64,000 nucleotides of DNA from Kiloniellaceae bacterium (GTDB taxonomy: Bacteria; Pseudomonadota; Alphaproteobacteria; Kiloniellales; J153): NCBI GenBank assembly GCA_021776175.1, contig JAJFGJ010000017.1, positions 42,463-106,462 on the forward strand, written 5' to 3'. Under the pieces are notes generated by a model, which was not told the DNA's origin, searched no databases, and saw only the letters and a program-made list of their open reading frames with translations. Position numbers and translations under genes: made by a program. Below, piece by piece: positions 33,332 through 42,001 of the stretch (positions are counted from its first letter, which is position 1; each line of letters opens with the position of its first letter).

Positions 33332-34705
33332 TTACTTGATGATGATCTCCGGCCCCATCAGGCTATTGGGCACCACGGTGGAGAGCCAGGGGATGTAGGT
33401 CACCATGATCAGGAACACGAAAAGGATCGCGAGCCAGGGCATGGCGGCGCGCGCCACGGCCATCATGGGCATCTGCGCCACCCCCGAGGTGACGAAGAGA
33501 TTGAGCCCCACCGGCGGCGTGATCATGCCGATCTCCATGTTGACCACCATGATGATGCCCAGATGGATCGGATCGATGCCGAGGGAGATGGCGATTGGGA
33601 AAACCAAGGGCGCCACGATCACGATAAGCCCCGACGGCTCCATGAACTGACCGCCGATAAGAAGTATCAGGTTGACGATGATCAGGAACATGATCGGCCC
33701 GAAGCCCGCGCCCAGCATGGCCGAGGCGATCGCTTGCGGGATCTGTTCCTCGGTCAGGACGTGCTTCAGGATCAAGGCGTTGGCGATGATGAACATCAAC
33801 ATGATGCTAAGCTTGCCGGCATCCAACAAGGCGCGCTTGGTGTCCGGGTGCCAGAGCACGGAGAGGCCGAGCCAAATGGTCTGTAGCGGCGTGTCGGCGG
33901 AAGTGTCGCGCTCCGCGAAGGGCCCCATATCCCGGTAAACTAAATTGGCTATCACGAAGGCATAAACCGCCGCGACCGCGGCCGCCTCCGTCGGCGTGAA
34001 GATACCGCCGTAGATACCGCCCAGAATGATGACGATCAGCAGCAGTCCCCAGGCCGCCTCGCGGCCCGACTGCAGGATCTCCTTTATACCGGCCCAGTCC
34101 TGTGCCGGCAGATTGCGGACCCGCGCGACGACGTAGATACCGACCATCAGCATGAGGCCGGCCAGAAGGCCGGGGATGATCCCGGCGAGGAACATGCGTC
34201 CGACCGAGACGTCGACCGCCGAGGCGTAGACCACCATGACGATCGAGGGCGGGATCAGGATGCCGAGCGTACCGGCGTTGCAGATGATCCCGGCCGCGAA
34301 CTCCTTGGTGTAGCCGACTTGGCGCATACCGGCGATGATGATGGTGCCGATCGCGACCACGGTCGCCGGCGACGAACCGCTGAGAGCGGCGAAAAGCATG
34401 CAGGCGAAGACACCGGCAATCGCCAGCCCGCCCGGAAAATGGCCGACGCAGGCAATCGCGAAACGAATGATGCGCCGCGCCACGCCGCCGGTCGACATGA
34501 ATGAAGAGGCCAGGATAAAGAAGGGAATGGCCAGCAGCGTGTAGTGCCCGTCGAAGGCCGAAAACAGCGTCTGGGCGACAGACGCTAGCGAGGCATGGGA
34601 ATAGATCAATAGGAAGGTGATGCTGGAAAGTCCCAGGGACACGGCGATGGGCACGCCGATAACCAGCAGGCCGATGATCATGATGAAGAGGAGCAGCGCT
34701 TCCAT
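33332..34705 (-). CDS. TRAP transporter large permease (DctM)
   Basis: A 457-residue, roughly 12-helix DctM subunit. Family strings include LAIPFFILASSFMSTGGVARRI, SGSSPATVVAIGTI and GIITPTEAAAVAAVYA-like GIFTPTEAAAVAAVYAF. It is coupled with Na+-driven uptake of organic acids captured by the binding protein. Order binding protein–small–large permease on the minus strand, with 4 bases to the small subunit. Convergent with the PLP enzyme gene. Substrate undetermined. Confidence 0.93.
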   Translation of the reverse strand: MEALLLFIMIIGLLVIGVPIAVSLGLSSITFLLIYSHASLASVAQTLFSAFDGHYTLLAIPFFILASSFMSTGGVARRIIRFAIACVGHFPGGLAIAGVFACMLFAALSGSSPATVVAIGTIIIAGMRQVGYTKEFAAGIICNAGTLGILIPPSIVMVVYASAVDVSVGRMFLAGIIPGLLAGLMLMVGIYVVARVRNLPAQDWAGIKEILQSGREAAWGLLLIVIILGGIYGGIFTPTEAAAVAAVYAFVIANLVYRDMGPFAERDTSADTPLQTIWLGLSVLWHPDTKRALLDAGKLSIMLMFIIANALILKHVLTEEQIPQAIASAMLGAGFGPIMFLIIVNLILLIGGQFMEPSGLIVIVAPLVFPIAISLGIDPIHLGIIMVVNMEIGMITPPVGLNLFVTSGVAQMPMMAVARAAMPWLAILFVFLIMVTYIPWLSTVVPNSLMGPEIIIK

Positions 34706-34709
34706 GGGA

Positions 34710-35327
34710 TCAGATCTCCTCTTTGTGGGAGGTCTCTCCCCTGACTTCGTGAATCATTTCCTCGGCTTCATGACTGGCGATGACCAGGGCCTGCTGTCCG
34801 GTCGCCACTCTCCAACCGGCCTCCACGAAGCGAAAAAGCATAAGCGCCATGCTGAGGGGCAAGATGAAGTAAGGGATAAAGCGGGGCAGCTTTTCATAGA
34901 GCTCCCCCTCGTTCATGAAACCCGCTAGGAATTGCAGGAAGTCCGGCATGGGAATGTCATCCACCTCCAGGAAGGAGGCGGTGGTCGCGAACTTCCACCA
35001 GTAGTTCCAACCGCCGATAAGCATGAGAACGCAGAAGGCGATGCAGCACGCTACCGCGAGCAGGGTGAACGCTTTACGCAGCTCGGGCGAAACAATGTTC
35101 ATGACCGCATCCACGCCCAGGTGGGCCGTGATCTTGACGCAGTGGGACGCGCCCAAGAGAATCAGCCAGGCGAAAAGGAATACGGTTGCTTCAAGGGCCC
35201 AGAGAATGTTGTCGTTGAAGACGTAGCGTGCGATAACATTCGCGAAGGTAATCAGGGTCATTAGAGCGAGAAAAACGGCGATCAGCGTTTCCTCGATCCA
35301 ATTGATGCCTCGTGCGATGCGTTCCAC
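34710..35327 (-). CDS. TRAP transporter small permease (DctQ)
   Basis: A 205-residue four-helix DctQ subunit. Visible: NWIEETLIAVFLALMTLITFANVIARYVF (core TFANVIARYVF), EATVFLFAWLILLGASHCVK, and HLGVDAVMN. GTG 35327 is taken as start because GGGGAGG lies just before it; the frame extends to 35369 without a ribosome site. The C-terminal cytoplasmic tail is longer than usual. Confidence 0.88.
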   Translation of the reverse strand: MERIARGINWIEETLIAVFLALMTLITFANVIARYVFNDNILWALEATVFLFAWLILLGASHCVKITAHLGVDAVMNIVSPELRKAFTLLAVACCIAFCVLMLIGGWNYWWKFATTASFLEVDDIPMPDFLQFLAGFMNEGELYEKLPRFIPYFILPLSMALMLFRFVEAGWRVATGQQALVIASHEAEEMIHEVRGETSHKEEI

Positions 35328-35421
35328 CAGAACCTCCCCTGACTTCGGCCCCGACGGTGTGCCGCGCAAAGAAGATGCGGCCTTCGCCCGCTACAGTGCC
35401 CCGGTTTCTTATTAAATTTCA

Positions 35422-35445
35422 GGCGGCGGTCCGAGGACCGCCGCC
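35422..35445 (-). terminator. hairpin between dctP- and dctQ-type genes
   Basis: GGCGGCGGTCC (35422-35432) and GGACCGCCGCC (35435-35445) are exact complements with a 2-base centre. On the minus strand it follows the binding-protein stop, a usual place for a partial terminator that keeps binding-protein mRNA in excess. Confidence 0.7.
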
Positions 35446-35462
35446 CATCTTCGTTCGTGGTC

Positions 35463-36458
35463 TTAGTTGGCGGCCTGTGCCGATTCGATCAGATCGGCGC
35501 CGACGTCACCTTCGAATTGTTTCCAGACCGGCTTCATCGCATCCACCCACTTGGCGCGCTGCGCGGCCGTGAGCTGCCGCACCTCGGACCCGGCCTTGAT
35601 GATCAGTTGCTTGTTCTCCTCGTTGATCGCGGTCGACTTGGCGTTACGCTCCGCCGAGACCTCGGCGAGAATTCCAGCCAACTGATCGCGGGTACCGTCC
35701 GGCAGGTCATCCCACCATTCCCTGGAAGTCACGACCAGATAGTCGATGATGCCGTGGTTGGATTCGGTCACGCCATTCTGCACCTCGAAGAACTTCTTGC
35801 CGTAGATGTTCGACCAGGTGTTCTCCTGACCGTCTATGACTCCGGTTTGCAGCGAACCGTAAACCTCCGAGAAGGACATTTTCTGCGGGTTGGCGCCGAC
35901 CGCTTCGAACTGGGCCTTGAGCACGTCGGAGGCTTGTATCCGGAACTTCAGGCCCTTGGCATCGGATGGCTCAAGCAGCGGCTTGGTGGCCGAGAGTTGC
36001 TTCAAGCCGTTATGCCAATAGGCGAGGCCCTGGAGCCCCTTGCGCCGCATGGAGTTGAGCAACTTCTGGCCCGAGGCCGAGGCCTGGAAACTCTCGACCG
36101 CATCGATGTCCTTGAACATGAAGGGCAGATCGAAGAGGCGGAACTTCTTGGTGTACTTCTCGAACTTGGACAGCGAGGGCGCCGCCATCTGGACATCGCC
36201 CAGCAGGATTGCCTCCAGCACCTTATTGTCGTTGTAGAGTTGGGAATTGGGGAAGACCTGCATGCAGGCCGTGCCGTTCATCTGCTCGTTCACGCGCTTT
36301 TCCAACAGCGACGCGGCGATACCCTTGGGATGTTTGTCGGTGTTGGTCACGTGGCTGAACTTGATGACGAGTTCGCCTGGGTCGCAATTGGCATAGGCGG
36401 TTGCCGAGAGCATGAGCATGGCGCCCACGCCGCTTGCTAAAAACTTCACGATACGCAT
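35463..36458 (-). CDS. TRAP transporter substrate-binding protein (DctP)
   Basis: A 331-residue periplasmic binding protein: signal peptide to about ATAYANC, then the DctP fold. GLKFRIQASDVLKAQFEAVGANP includes the carboxylate-binding Arg (in FRIQ), and MSFSEVYGSLQTGVIDGQENTW is the classic C4-dicarboxylate-type motif (core EVYGSLQTGVIDGQEN). First gene of the dctPQM set. Organic acid substrate is likely; a role with the adjacent phosphonate genes is possible but unsupported. Confidence 0.92.
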   Translation of the reverse strand: MRIVKFLASGVGAMLMLSATAYANCDPGELVIKFSHVTNTDKHPKGIAASLLEKRVNEQMNGTACMQVFPNSQLYNDNKVLEAILLGDVQMAAPSLSKFEKYTKKFRLFDLPFMFKDIDAVESFQASASGQKLLNSMRRKGLQGLAYWHNGLKQLSATKPLLEPSDAKGLKFRIQASDVLKAQFEAVGANPQKMSFSEVYGSLQTGVIDGQENTWSNIYGKKFFEVQNGVTESNHGIIDYLVVTSREWWDDLPDGTRDQLAGILAEVSAERNAKSTAINEENKQLIIKAGSEVRQLTAAQRAKWVDAMKPVWKQFEGDVGADLIESAQAAN

Positions 36459-36583
36459 GAGAATATCCCTCTATTTCCTGTGCCTACATCGATTGAAGCT
36501 CATAGCGGCGCCGAACGCTACTGAAATTTACCCGCCACCGGATAAAGGCTATCGCGATGGCTCTTTGCCGGGGCCGCTTGGTT

Positions 36584-37384
36584 TTAGGCCGCCCGTTTGC
36601 CCAGAGTGCCGCTGAATGTAAACGACAACGCGAAAATCGCGGTTGCCGCGGCCACGATGGAGGGGCCGGCGGGGGTATCCCATTGGAGCGAGGCGAAAAG
36701 TCCGGCGGCGGCCGAGAGCGCGCCGGCGGCGGCGGCCAGGGCGGCCATTTGTTCCGGCGTGCGCGCGAAGGGGCGCGCCGCCGCGGCGGGAATGATGAGC
36801 AGGGAGACGATCAAGAGTACCCCGACGATCTTCATGGCGATGGCGATGACAACCGCCAGGATCAACATGAAGACGAGTTGAATTCGTGCGGTATCGATGC
36901 CTTCGGCGCGCGCGAGTTCCTCGTTCAGGGTGATCGCGAGCAGGGTGTTCCAGATCAGGGCGAGGGTCGCCAAGACGGCGGTTCCGCCAAGATAGATCCA
37001 CAGGATGTCGCTCCAGGTCACCGCCAGAACGTCGCCGAAGAGATAGGCCATGAGGTCGATCCTGACACTCATGAAGGCGAGCGCGACCAGCCCCAGGGCG
37101 AGGCCCGCGTGGGCCAGAATGCCGAGCAGGGTATCGCCGCCTATCGCGCCTTGTCGTTGCAAGCCGGTGACGATCAAGGCGATCAGAACCGAGGATGCCG
37201 CGATGCCGAACACCGGGTCGACGTCAATAAGGAGGCCGAGTGCGATGCCCAGCAGCGCGCCATGGGCCAGGGTCGCGCCGAAATAGGCCATGCGGCGCCA
37301 GACCACGAAACATCCCAGCGGCCCCGCGACCGCCGCGACCCCAACTCCCGCGATCAGCGCCCGCAGAAAAAATTCTTCGATCAC
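36584..37384 (-). CDS. znuB: zinc ABC transporter permease
   Basis: A 266-residue metal-type ABC-3 permease with about eight membrane segments (GPLGCFVVWRRMAYFGATLAHGALLGIALG, core RRMAYFGATLAHGALLG). GTG 37384 overlaps the znuC TGA by 4 bases (GTGA), fixing the start; the longer frame is a shadow of znuC. Zinc is inferred from znuC, znuA and zur beside it. Confidence 0.93.
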   Translation of the reverse strand: MIEEFFLRALIAGVGVAAVAGPLGCFVVWRRMAYFGATLAHGALLGIALGLLIDVDPVFGIAASSVLIALIVTGLQRQGAIGGDTLLGILAHAGLALGLVALAFMSVRIDLMAYLFGDVLAVTWSDILWIYLGGTAVLATLALIWNTLLAITLNEELARAEGIDTARIQLVFMLILAVVIAIAMKIVGVLLIVSLLIIPAAAARPFARTPEQMAALAAAAGALSAAAGLFASLQWDTPAGPSIVAAATAIFALSFTFSGTLGKRAA

Positions 37385-38187
37385 GAGAGGTGCTCCGGCT
37401 CGTTGTCCGCGTGGTTCGTGTCCGCCGCCGCTACCGGGTTCCCGGCCAGGTCGTGGGCGTGGTCGTGGGCGTGGGTATAGACCGCCAGACGGCGCGCCGC
37501 CTCGGCCCCGAAGAGGGCGGTGTATTCCGGGTGATGGCGCACCGATTCCGGGGCGCCGGAACAACAAACGTGATGATTGAGGCAGACCACCCGGTCGGTC
37601 GCGGCCATGACGATGTGCAAATCGTGCGAGACCAGCAACACGCCCATGGCGTGGCGGCGGCGCAGGCGCCCGATCAGGTCGTAGAGCGCCAGTTGCCCGC
37701 CCAGGTCGACGCCTTGCAGGGGCTCGTCCAAGAGCAGCAGGTGCGGCTTGCGCAGTAGCGCGCGGGCCAGCATGACGCGCTGGAACTCGCCGCCGGAAAG
37801 ATCGTGGATCGCGTGTTTCAGAAGCGCCGCCGCGTCGACCTCGGCCAGCGCCGAGACGATTTCCGCGCCGCTCGACCGGCCTGCCAGGGACAGTAAACGG
37901 CGCACGGTAAGCGGCATCACGCGGTCGATGCTCAGGCGTTGCGGGACATAGCCGATACGTAAATCCGGCTGGCGCCAGAGCGTGCCCGCCGAGGCTTCGA
38001 CCAGGCCGGCGACCGCGCGTACCAGGGTGGTCTTGCCGGCGCCGTTGGGACCGATCAGGCTGACGATCTCGCCGCTGCTGACAGTCAGGTCGACGCCGTC
38101 CAACGCCGAGCTGGCTCCAAAGCGGACCGTCAAACCCTTGGCCTCGACCAGAAGGCCGGTCCCGGCGCTCCGCTTATCCAATGCCAT
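37381..38187 (-). CDS. znuC: zinc ABC transporter ATPase
   Basis: A 268-residue ATPase: Walker A GPNGAGKTT (46-54), signature LSGGEFQRV, Walker B LLLLDEPLQGVD, switch His in LLVSHDLHIV. The C-terminus is His-rich (THAHDHAHDL), as often in ZnuC. ATG 38187 lies 14 bases inside the zur gene end and has GGGAAGA ahead. zur-znuC-znuB form one operon. Confidence 0.94.
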   Translation of the reverse strand: MALDKRSAGTGLLVEAKGLTVRFGASSALDGVDLTVSSGEIVSLIGPNGAGKTTLVRAVAGLVEASAGTLWRQPDLRIGYVPQRLSIDRVMPLTVRRLLSLAGRSSGAEIVSALAEVDAAALLKHAIHDLSGGEFQRVMLARALLRKPHLLLLDEPLQGVDLGGQLALYDLIGRLRRRHAMGVLLVSHDLHIVMAATDRVVCLNHHVCCSGAPESVRHHPEYTALFGAEAARRLAVYTHAHDHAHDLAGNPVAAADTNHADNEPEHLS

Positions 38188-38698
38188 GGCCGTCTTCCCC
38201 CGCGCGATCCCGGCAAGGCGGGCACAGGCCTTCGACTTCAATCGTCTTGCTGTGCACGGCGAAGCCTATTTCCTTGGCGCGCCGGTCGATGGCCGCGTTG
38301 ACGCGCGAGTCGTCTATCTCCGCCGCCATGCCGCATTCGCTGCAAATCAGGAACTGGCCGGCGTGCGCCTGGCCGGGGGTACGGCAGCCGACAAAGGCGT
38401 TCAGGCTTTCGATACGGTGGATGAGGCCGTGCTCCTTCAGGAAGTCCAGGGCACGGTACACCGTCGGCGGTGCCGCGCCTTCGCGCTCCCGGGCGAGACG
38501 GCTCAGCAGGTCGTAAGCGCCGACCGGCGCATGGCTGGACCAGACCAATTCGAAAACCCGGCGGCGCAATTCGGTCAGGCGCACGCCGCGCTGGGCGCAA
38601 AGCGCTTCCGCGGCGCTCAGCGCTTCGGCGACGCAATCGCCGTGGTCGTGTCTGATGCCGGGAAAAGCACCCTCCGGCGTTCTTGTGGCTTTGCTCAT
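38174..38698 (-). CDS. zur: zinc uptake regulator Zur (Fur family)
   Basis: A 174-residue Fur-family repressor. Helix-turn-helix region around VRLTELRRRVFELVW to PPTVYRALDFL; structural zinc site from CSEC and CPPC; sensory residues in HAGQF and the His/Asp region. It heads the zur-znuCB operon and is divergent from znuA over a Zur-box palindrome, arguing for Zur rather than Fur or PerR. Confidence 0.93.
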   Translation of the reverse strand: MSKATRTPEGAFPGIRHDHGDCVAEALSAAEALCAQRGVRLTELRRRVFELVWSSHAPVGAYDLLSRLAREREGAAPPTVYRALDFLKEHGLIHRIESLNAFVGCRTPGQAHAGQFLICSECGMAAEIDDSRVNAAIDRRAKEIGFAVHSKTIEVEGLCPPCRDRAGEDGHGIG

Positions 38699-38744
38699 GT
38701 TCCGCCCGGCAATCTTGACAGCCGATCTTCATTTGGAATATTAG

Positions 38745-38757
38745 GTTATAATATAAC
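38745..38757. promoter_or_regulatory. Zur box between zur and znuA
   Basis: GTTATAATATAAC is a perfect 13-bp palindrome, the core of the alphaproteobacterial Zur site (known form TGTTATANTATAACA). It sits 47 bases upstream of zur and 26 bases upstream of znuA, so one site can repress both. TATAAT within it may double as a promoter element. Confidence 0.85.
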
Positions 38758-38782
38758 ATATCTTGCAAGGACGAAACCGGTA

Positions 38783-39694
38783 ATGTCAGGGCGAAGAATT
38801 GGGGCGTTTTTGGTATTCGCTTCCGTGCTATTTTCAGGCGGCGCCGGCGATGCGGCGGCTCCGTCACAAGCGGCGGCGGCCAAGGCGCCGCGAGTCGTGG
38901 TCTCCATCCAGCCGCTTCATAGCCTGGTTTCCGCCGTCATGGCGGGCGTGGGCGATCCTTATCTTCTCTTAAGAGGCGCAAGCACACCCCATGACTACGG
39001 CTTGACCCCGGCGGATGCCCGGGCGCTGAGCCGAGCGGAACTGGTCGTATGGGTGGGTGCGGCACTGGAAACGGCCTTGGCCAAACCCCTTGCCTCCTTG
39101 GCCGACAAGGCGGAGGTCTTGGAGGCAAGCGGCGCAAGCGGGGTGATGCTGTTGAAGGGGCCGGCCGGCGAACATGACGACGGCCATATATGGCTGGACC
39201 CGCGCAACGCGCGCGCGGTCGCGCGTTCGGCGGCCCTGGCCTTGGCCCGGATCGATCCCGCGAACGCCGCGCGCTACGCGGCCAACGCCGCCGCCTTGGA
39301 CGGCCGGCTGCGGGATCTGGAAGCGGAAGTGACGGCCATGTTGGCGCCGGTGCGGGCCGCGCCCTATGTCGTTTTTCACGATGCCTATCGATACTTCGAG
39401 CGCCGCTTCGCGATGAACCAGGTGGGCACCATCGCGATCAGCCCGGGACGCGCGCCGGGCGCCAGGCGGATCGTGGAAATCAGGGCCCGCTTGCGCGAAA
39501 CCGGCGCCGCCTGCGTCTTTCGGGAACCGCAGTTCGAGCCGGCTCAGGCGCGCAACGCGGTCGAGGGCAGCGAGGCTCAAATTGCCGTGCTCGATCCGCT
39601 CGGCGCGGATATAGCGCCGGGCCCCACGGCTTACTTCACCTTGCTTAGAAGCATGGCGCGGTCGTTGCGCGCTTGTCTTGCCGCTGGATCCTGA
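38783..39694 (+). CDS. znuA: zinc ABC transporter binding protein
   Basis: A 303-residue ZnuA-type cluster A-I binding protein with N-terminal signal (SGRRIGAFLVFASVLFSGG). Zinc ligands: His in IQPLHSLV, in TPHDYGLTP and in DGHIWLDP, with FREPQFE and VLDPLG near the C-terminus. The His-rich mobile loop of E. coli ZnuA is nearly absent (only EHDDGH). ATG 38783 gives the signal peptide; the long upstream frame is antisense to zur and znuC. Confidence 0.92.
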   Translation: MSGRRIGAFLVFASVLFSGGAGDAAAPSQAAAAKAPRVVVSIQPLHSLVSAVMAGVGDPYLLLRGASTPHDYGLTPADARALSRAELVVWVGAALETALAKPLASLADKAEVLEASGASGVMLLKGPAGEHDDGHIWLDPRNARAVARSAALALARIDPANAARYAANAAALDGRLRDLEAEVTAMLAPVRAAPYVVFHDAYRYFERRFAMNQVGTIAISPGRAPGARRIVEIRARLRETGAACVFREPQFEPAQARNAVEGSEAQIAVLDPLGADIAPGPTAYFTLLRSMARSLRACLAAGS

Positions 39695-39808
39695 ACGGAA
39701 CTTTTCGCCGCCGGTCGGGCGCGGCAAAGGTTTTGGCGTTTCCAGGCTTGCGCGCGCCCGCCGAAACGGGCATTGAGCGAAGAGATACATTTCCGGGCTT
39801 ACGCTCCT

Positions 39809-41050
39809 ATGTTCAAGACCCTTGCCTCGGTTGCCGCGATCCTCTTGGGGGCGGCGATCATGATGACCGGCAACAGCCTTCTGAACCTGACACTTCCGCT
39901 CAAGCTGGACGCGGCGGACTTTTCGCCAGAGGCGATCGGAATCGTCATGGCCGCTTATTTCGCCGGTCTTTGGGCCGGCAGTGTCTATGGCCGCAGGCTG
40001 ATCGGCGGCGTTGGGCACATCCGCGCCTTCGCCGGTTTCGCCGGCATCATTGGCGCGGTGGCGCTTGCCTATCCCCTGCTATTCAACACGGTCTCCTGGG
40101 GAATATTACGCTTTCTCGCCGGGTTTTGTATCGCCGGGGTGTTCGCGGTCATGGAAAGCTGGTTGAACGAGCGCAGCGAAAACGAAACCCGTGGCCAGGT
40201 GCTCAGCATCTATATGATCGTCATGTACGCGGCCGGGATCTCGGGTCAGCTCATGGTCAACCTTTGGGACCTGCGGGCCTTGGAGGGTTTCATCATGGCC
40301 GCCCTGCTGACCTCTCTATCGATCGTTCCGGTGGTCCTGACGCGGGTCGAGGCGCCCAAGCTCGACCGGATCGAGCCATTGTCGATTCGCGAACTCTATC
40401 GTGCATCGCCGCTGGCGGTGACCGGCTCGGCCGGGGCCGGCGCGGTTATGAGTTCTTATTACGGCATGGGACCGGTTTTCGCTTCCGGTGCAGGATTTAG
40501 CGTCTTTCAGGTATCCGTGTTCATGGCTTCCGTCATCTTCGGCGGCATGGCGCTGCAATGGCCGATCGGGCGCATTTCCGACCGTTTCGACCGCCGCCGG
40601 GTGCTTCTGGGGGTCTTGAGCGCGGTTGTCGCCGTGTGCGCCGCCGGCGCCGCGGCGATCCTCGGCGAGGCGCCCTTCTGGGCCTTCATCGTCATCGCCA
40701 TGTTGCTTGGCGGCGGCATGACGACGATCTATCCAATTTGCATCGCCCAGGTTTTCGATTACCTGCCGCGCGAACGCTACGTGGCGGCGTCGGGCGGGCT
40801 GATCATGGCTTATGCCGTTGGGGCGACCTTCGGTCCCATCGTCTCGGCCTTCGGCATCGGACGTCTTGGGCCGCCCGCGTTTTTCGGATTTATCGGCGCC
40901 GTGCTGGCGGCTTTAGCGATCTTCGTCCTGTACCGCATGACCGAGCGCGCCAGCGTGCCGCTCGACCTCCAGGAGCCCGTGGTCGCGGTGACCCGTATGT
41001 CGCCGGCGGTGGCGGAACTCGATCCGCGGGCGGCGCCGGCGGAGGAATGA
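39809..41050 (+). CDS. MFS transporter (YcaD-like)
   Basis: A 413-residue major facilitator with 12 membrane segments. Conserved elements: AAYFAGLWAGSVYGRRLIGG after TM2 and QWPIGRISDRFDRRRVLLG in the central loop; ESWLNERSENETRGQVLSIYM is typical of the YcaD/DUF1228 group. ATG 39809 chosen over TTG 39773. The stop is 4 bases from the end of the convergent permease gene. Substrate unknown. Confidence 0.9.
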   Translation: MFKTLASVAAILLGAAIMMTGNSLLNLTLPLKLDAADFSPEAIGIVMAAYFAGLWAGSVYGRRLIGGVGHIRAFAGFAGIIGAVALAYPLLFNTVSWGILRFLAGFCIAGVFAVMESWLNERSENETRGQVLSIYMIVMYAAGISGQLMVNLWDLRALEGFIMAALLTSLSIVPVVLTRVEAPKLDRIEPLSIRELYRASPLAVTGSAGAGAVMSSYYGMGPVFASGAGFSVFQVSVFMASVIFGGMALQWPIGRISDRFDRRRVLLGVLSAVVAVCAAGAAAILGEAPFWAFIVIAMLLGGGMTTIYPICIAQVFDYLPRERYVAASGGLIMAYAVGATFGPIVSAFGIGRLGPPAFFGFIGAVLAALAIFVLYRMTERASVPLDLQEPVVAVTRMSPAVAELDPRAAPAEE

Positions 41051-41053
41051 CGG

Positions 41054-42001
41054 CTACTCCACCGCGCGGGGGTCGAGTGCGTCTTGCAGACCGTCGCCCA
41101 GAAAGTTGAAGGCGATGACGGTGGCGAAGATCAAGAGGCCGGGATAGATCGCCAGCGCCGGGGCGTCCCAGATCAGCTCCTGCGCGTTGGTCAGCATGTT
41201 GCCCCACGAGGCGATGGGCGGCTGAATGCCGAGGCCGAGGAAGCTCAGCACCGATTCCAGAAGGATGATGTTGCCGATGGAAAGCGTCGTCGCGACGATG
41301 ATTGGCGAAACCACGTTGGGCAGGATGTGGACCAGGATAATGCGCCCGTGGCCGGCGCCGAGTGCCCGCGCGGCGCGCACGAACTCGCGCGTTTTCATGG
41401 ATAGTGTCGCCCCGCGCACCAGGCGCGCGACCGTGGTCCAACCCACCAGCACGATCAGGATCACGATGCGGTAGAGGCTGACGTCCTGCGAGGTCGCGAG
41501 CGCTTCGGGCAGGCCCAGCTTGGTTAAGTCGATCGCCGCCAAGACGATCAGCAAGGGCAGGAGCGGCAGGGCGATGACGCCGTCGGTCAGGCGCATGAGC
41601 AGGGCGTCCGCGGCGCCGCCGAAGTATCCGGCCCAAAGTCCGACCGCGGTACCGATCACGGCCGCGCCCAGGGCGGCGGTCAGCCCGACCAGAAGCGAGA
41701 CGCGGCCGCCGTAAAGCAGGCGCAGCATCAGGTCCCGGCCCAACTCGTCGGTACCCAGGGGATGTCCGGGGGAGGGCGGCAACTTGGCCGCGAAGAGATC
41801 GACCAGGGTGGCGTCCAGGCCCAAGGCGGCCTCGATCAGCGGCGCGGCCAGGGCGGCTGCGGACAGACAAGCGAGGACCAAGAGGCTACCCAAGGCCAGG
41901 CGGTGTTCCAGAAACCGCCGCCACAAAATCGCGCCGGGCGAGCGCGACGGGCCCAGGGCGCTTGATGCCCCTGCCGCCAGGAGGCCGCCGGGCTCAGCCA
42001 T
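41054..42001 (-). CDS. peptide/oligopeptide ABC permease (DppC/OppC type)
   Basis: A 315-residue permease. N-terminal OppC-like segment, then PLGTDELGRDLMLRLLYGGRVSLLVG, core HPLGTDELGRD, the invariant family signature. EAA loop FVRAARALGAGHGRIILVHILPN and the C-terminal LSFLGLGIQPPIASWGNML. It overlaps the upstream DppB gene by 8 bases. ATPase genes are not in the window. Confidence 0.93.
   Translation of the reverse strand: MAEPGGLLAAGASSALGPSRSPGAILWRRFLEHRLALGSLLVLACLSAAALAAPLIEAALGLDATLVDLFAAKLPPSPGHPLGTDELGRDLMLRLLYGGRVSLLVGLTAALGAAVIGTAVGLWAGYFGGAADALLMRLTDGVIALPLLPLLIVLAAIDLTKLGLPEALATSQDVSLYRIVILIVLVGWTTVARLVRGATLSMKTREFVRAARALGAGHGRIILVHILPNVVSPIIVATTLSIGNIILLESVLSFLGLGIQPPIASWGNMLTNAQELIWDAPALAIYPGLLIFATVIAFNFLGDGLQDALDPRAVE

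Noticed and set aside
33236..36440. Several long + strand open frames rich in His/Asp/Gln over the TRAP genes
   Set aside because: Complementary-strand artefacts of membrane-protein codons; the minus-strand genes have clear family motifs.
37982..38782. Long + strand open frame running into znuA
   Set aside because: It is antisense to znuC and zur, both with full motifs; the znuA signal peptide begins at 38783.
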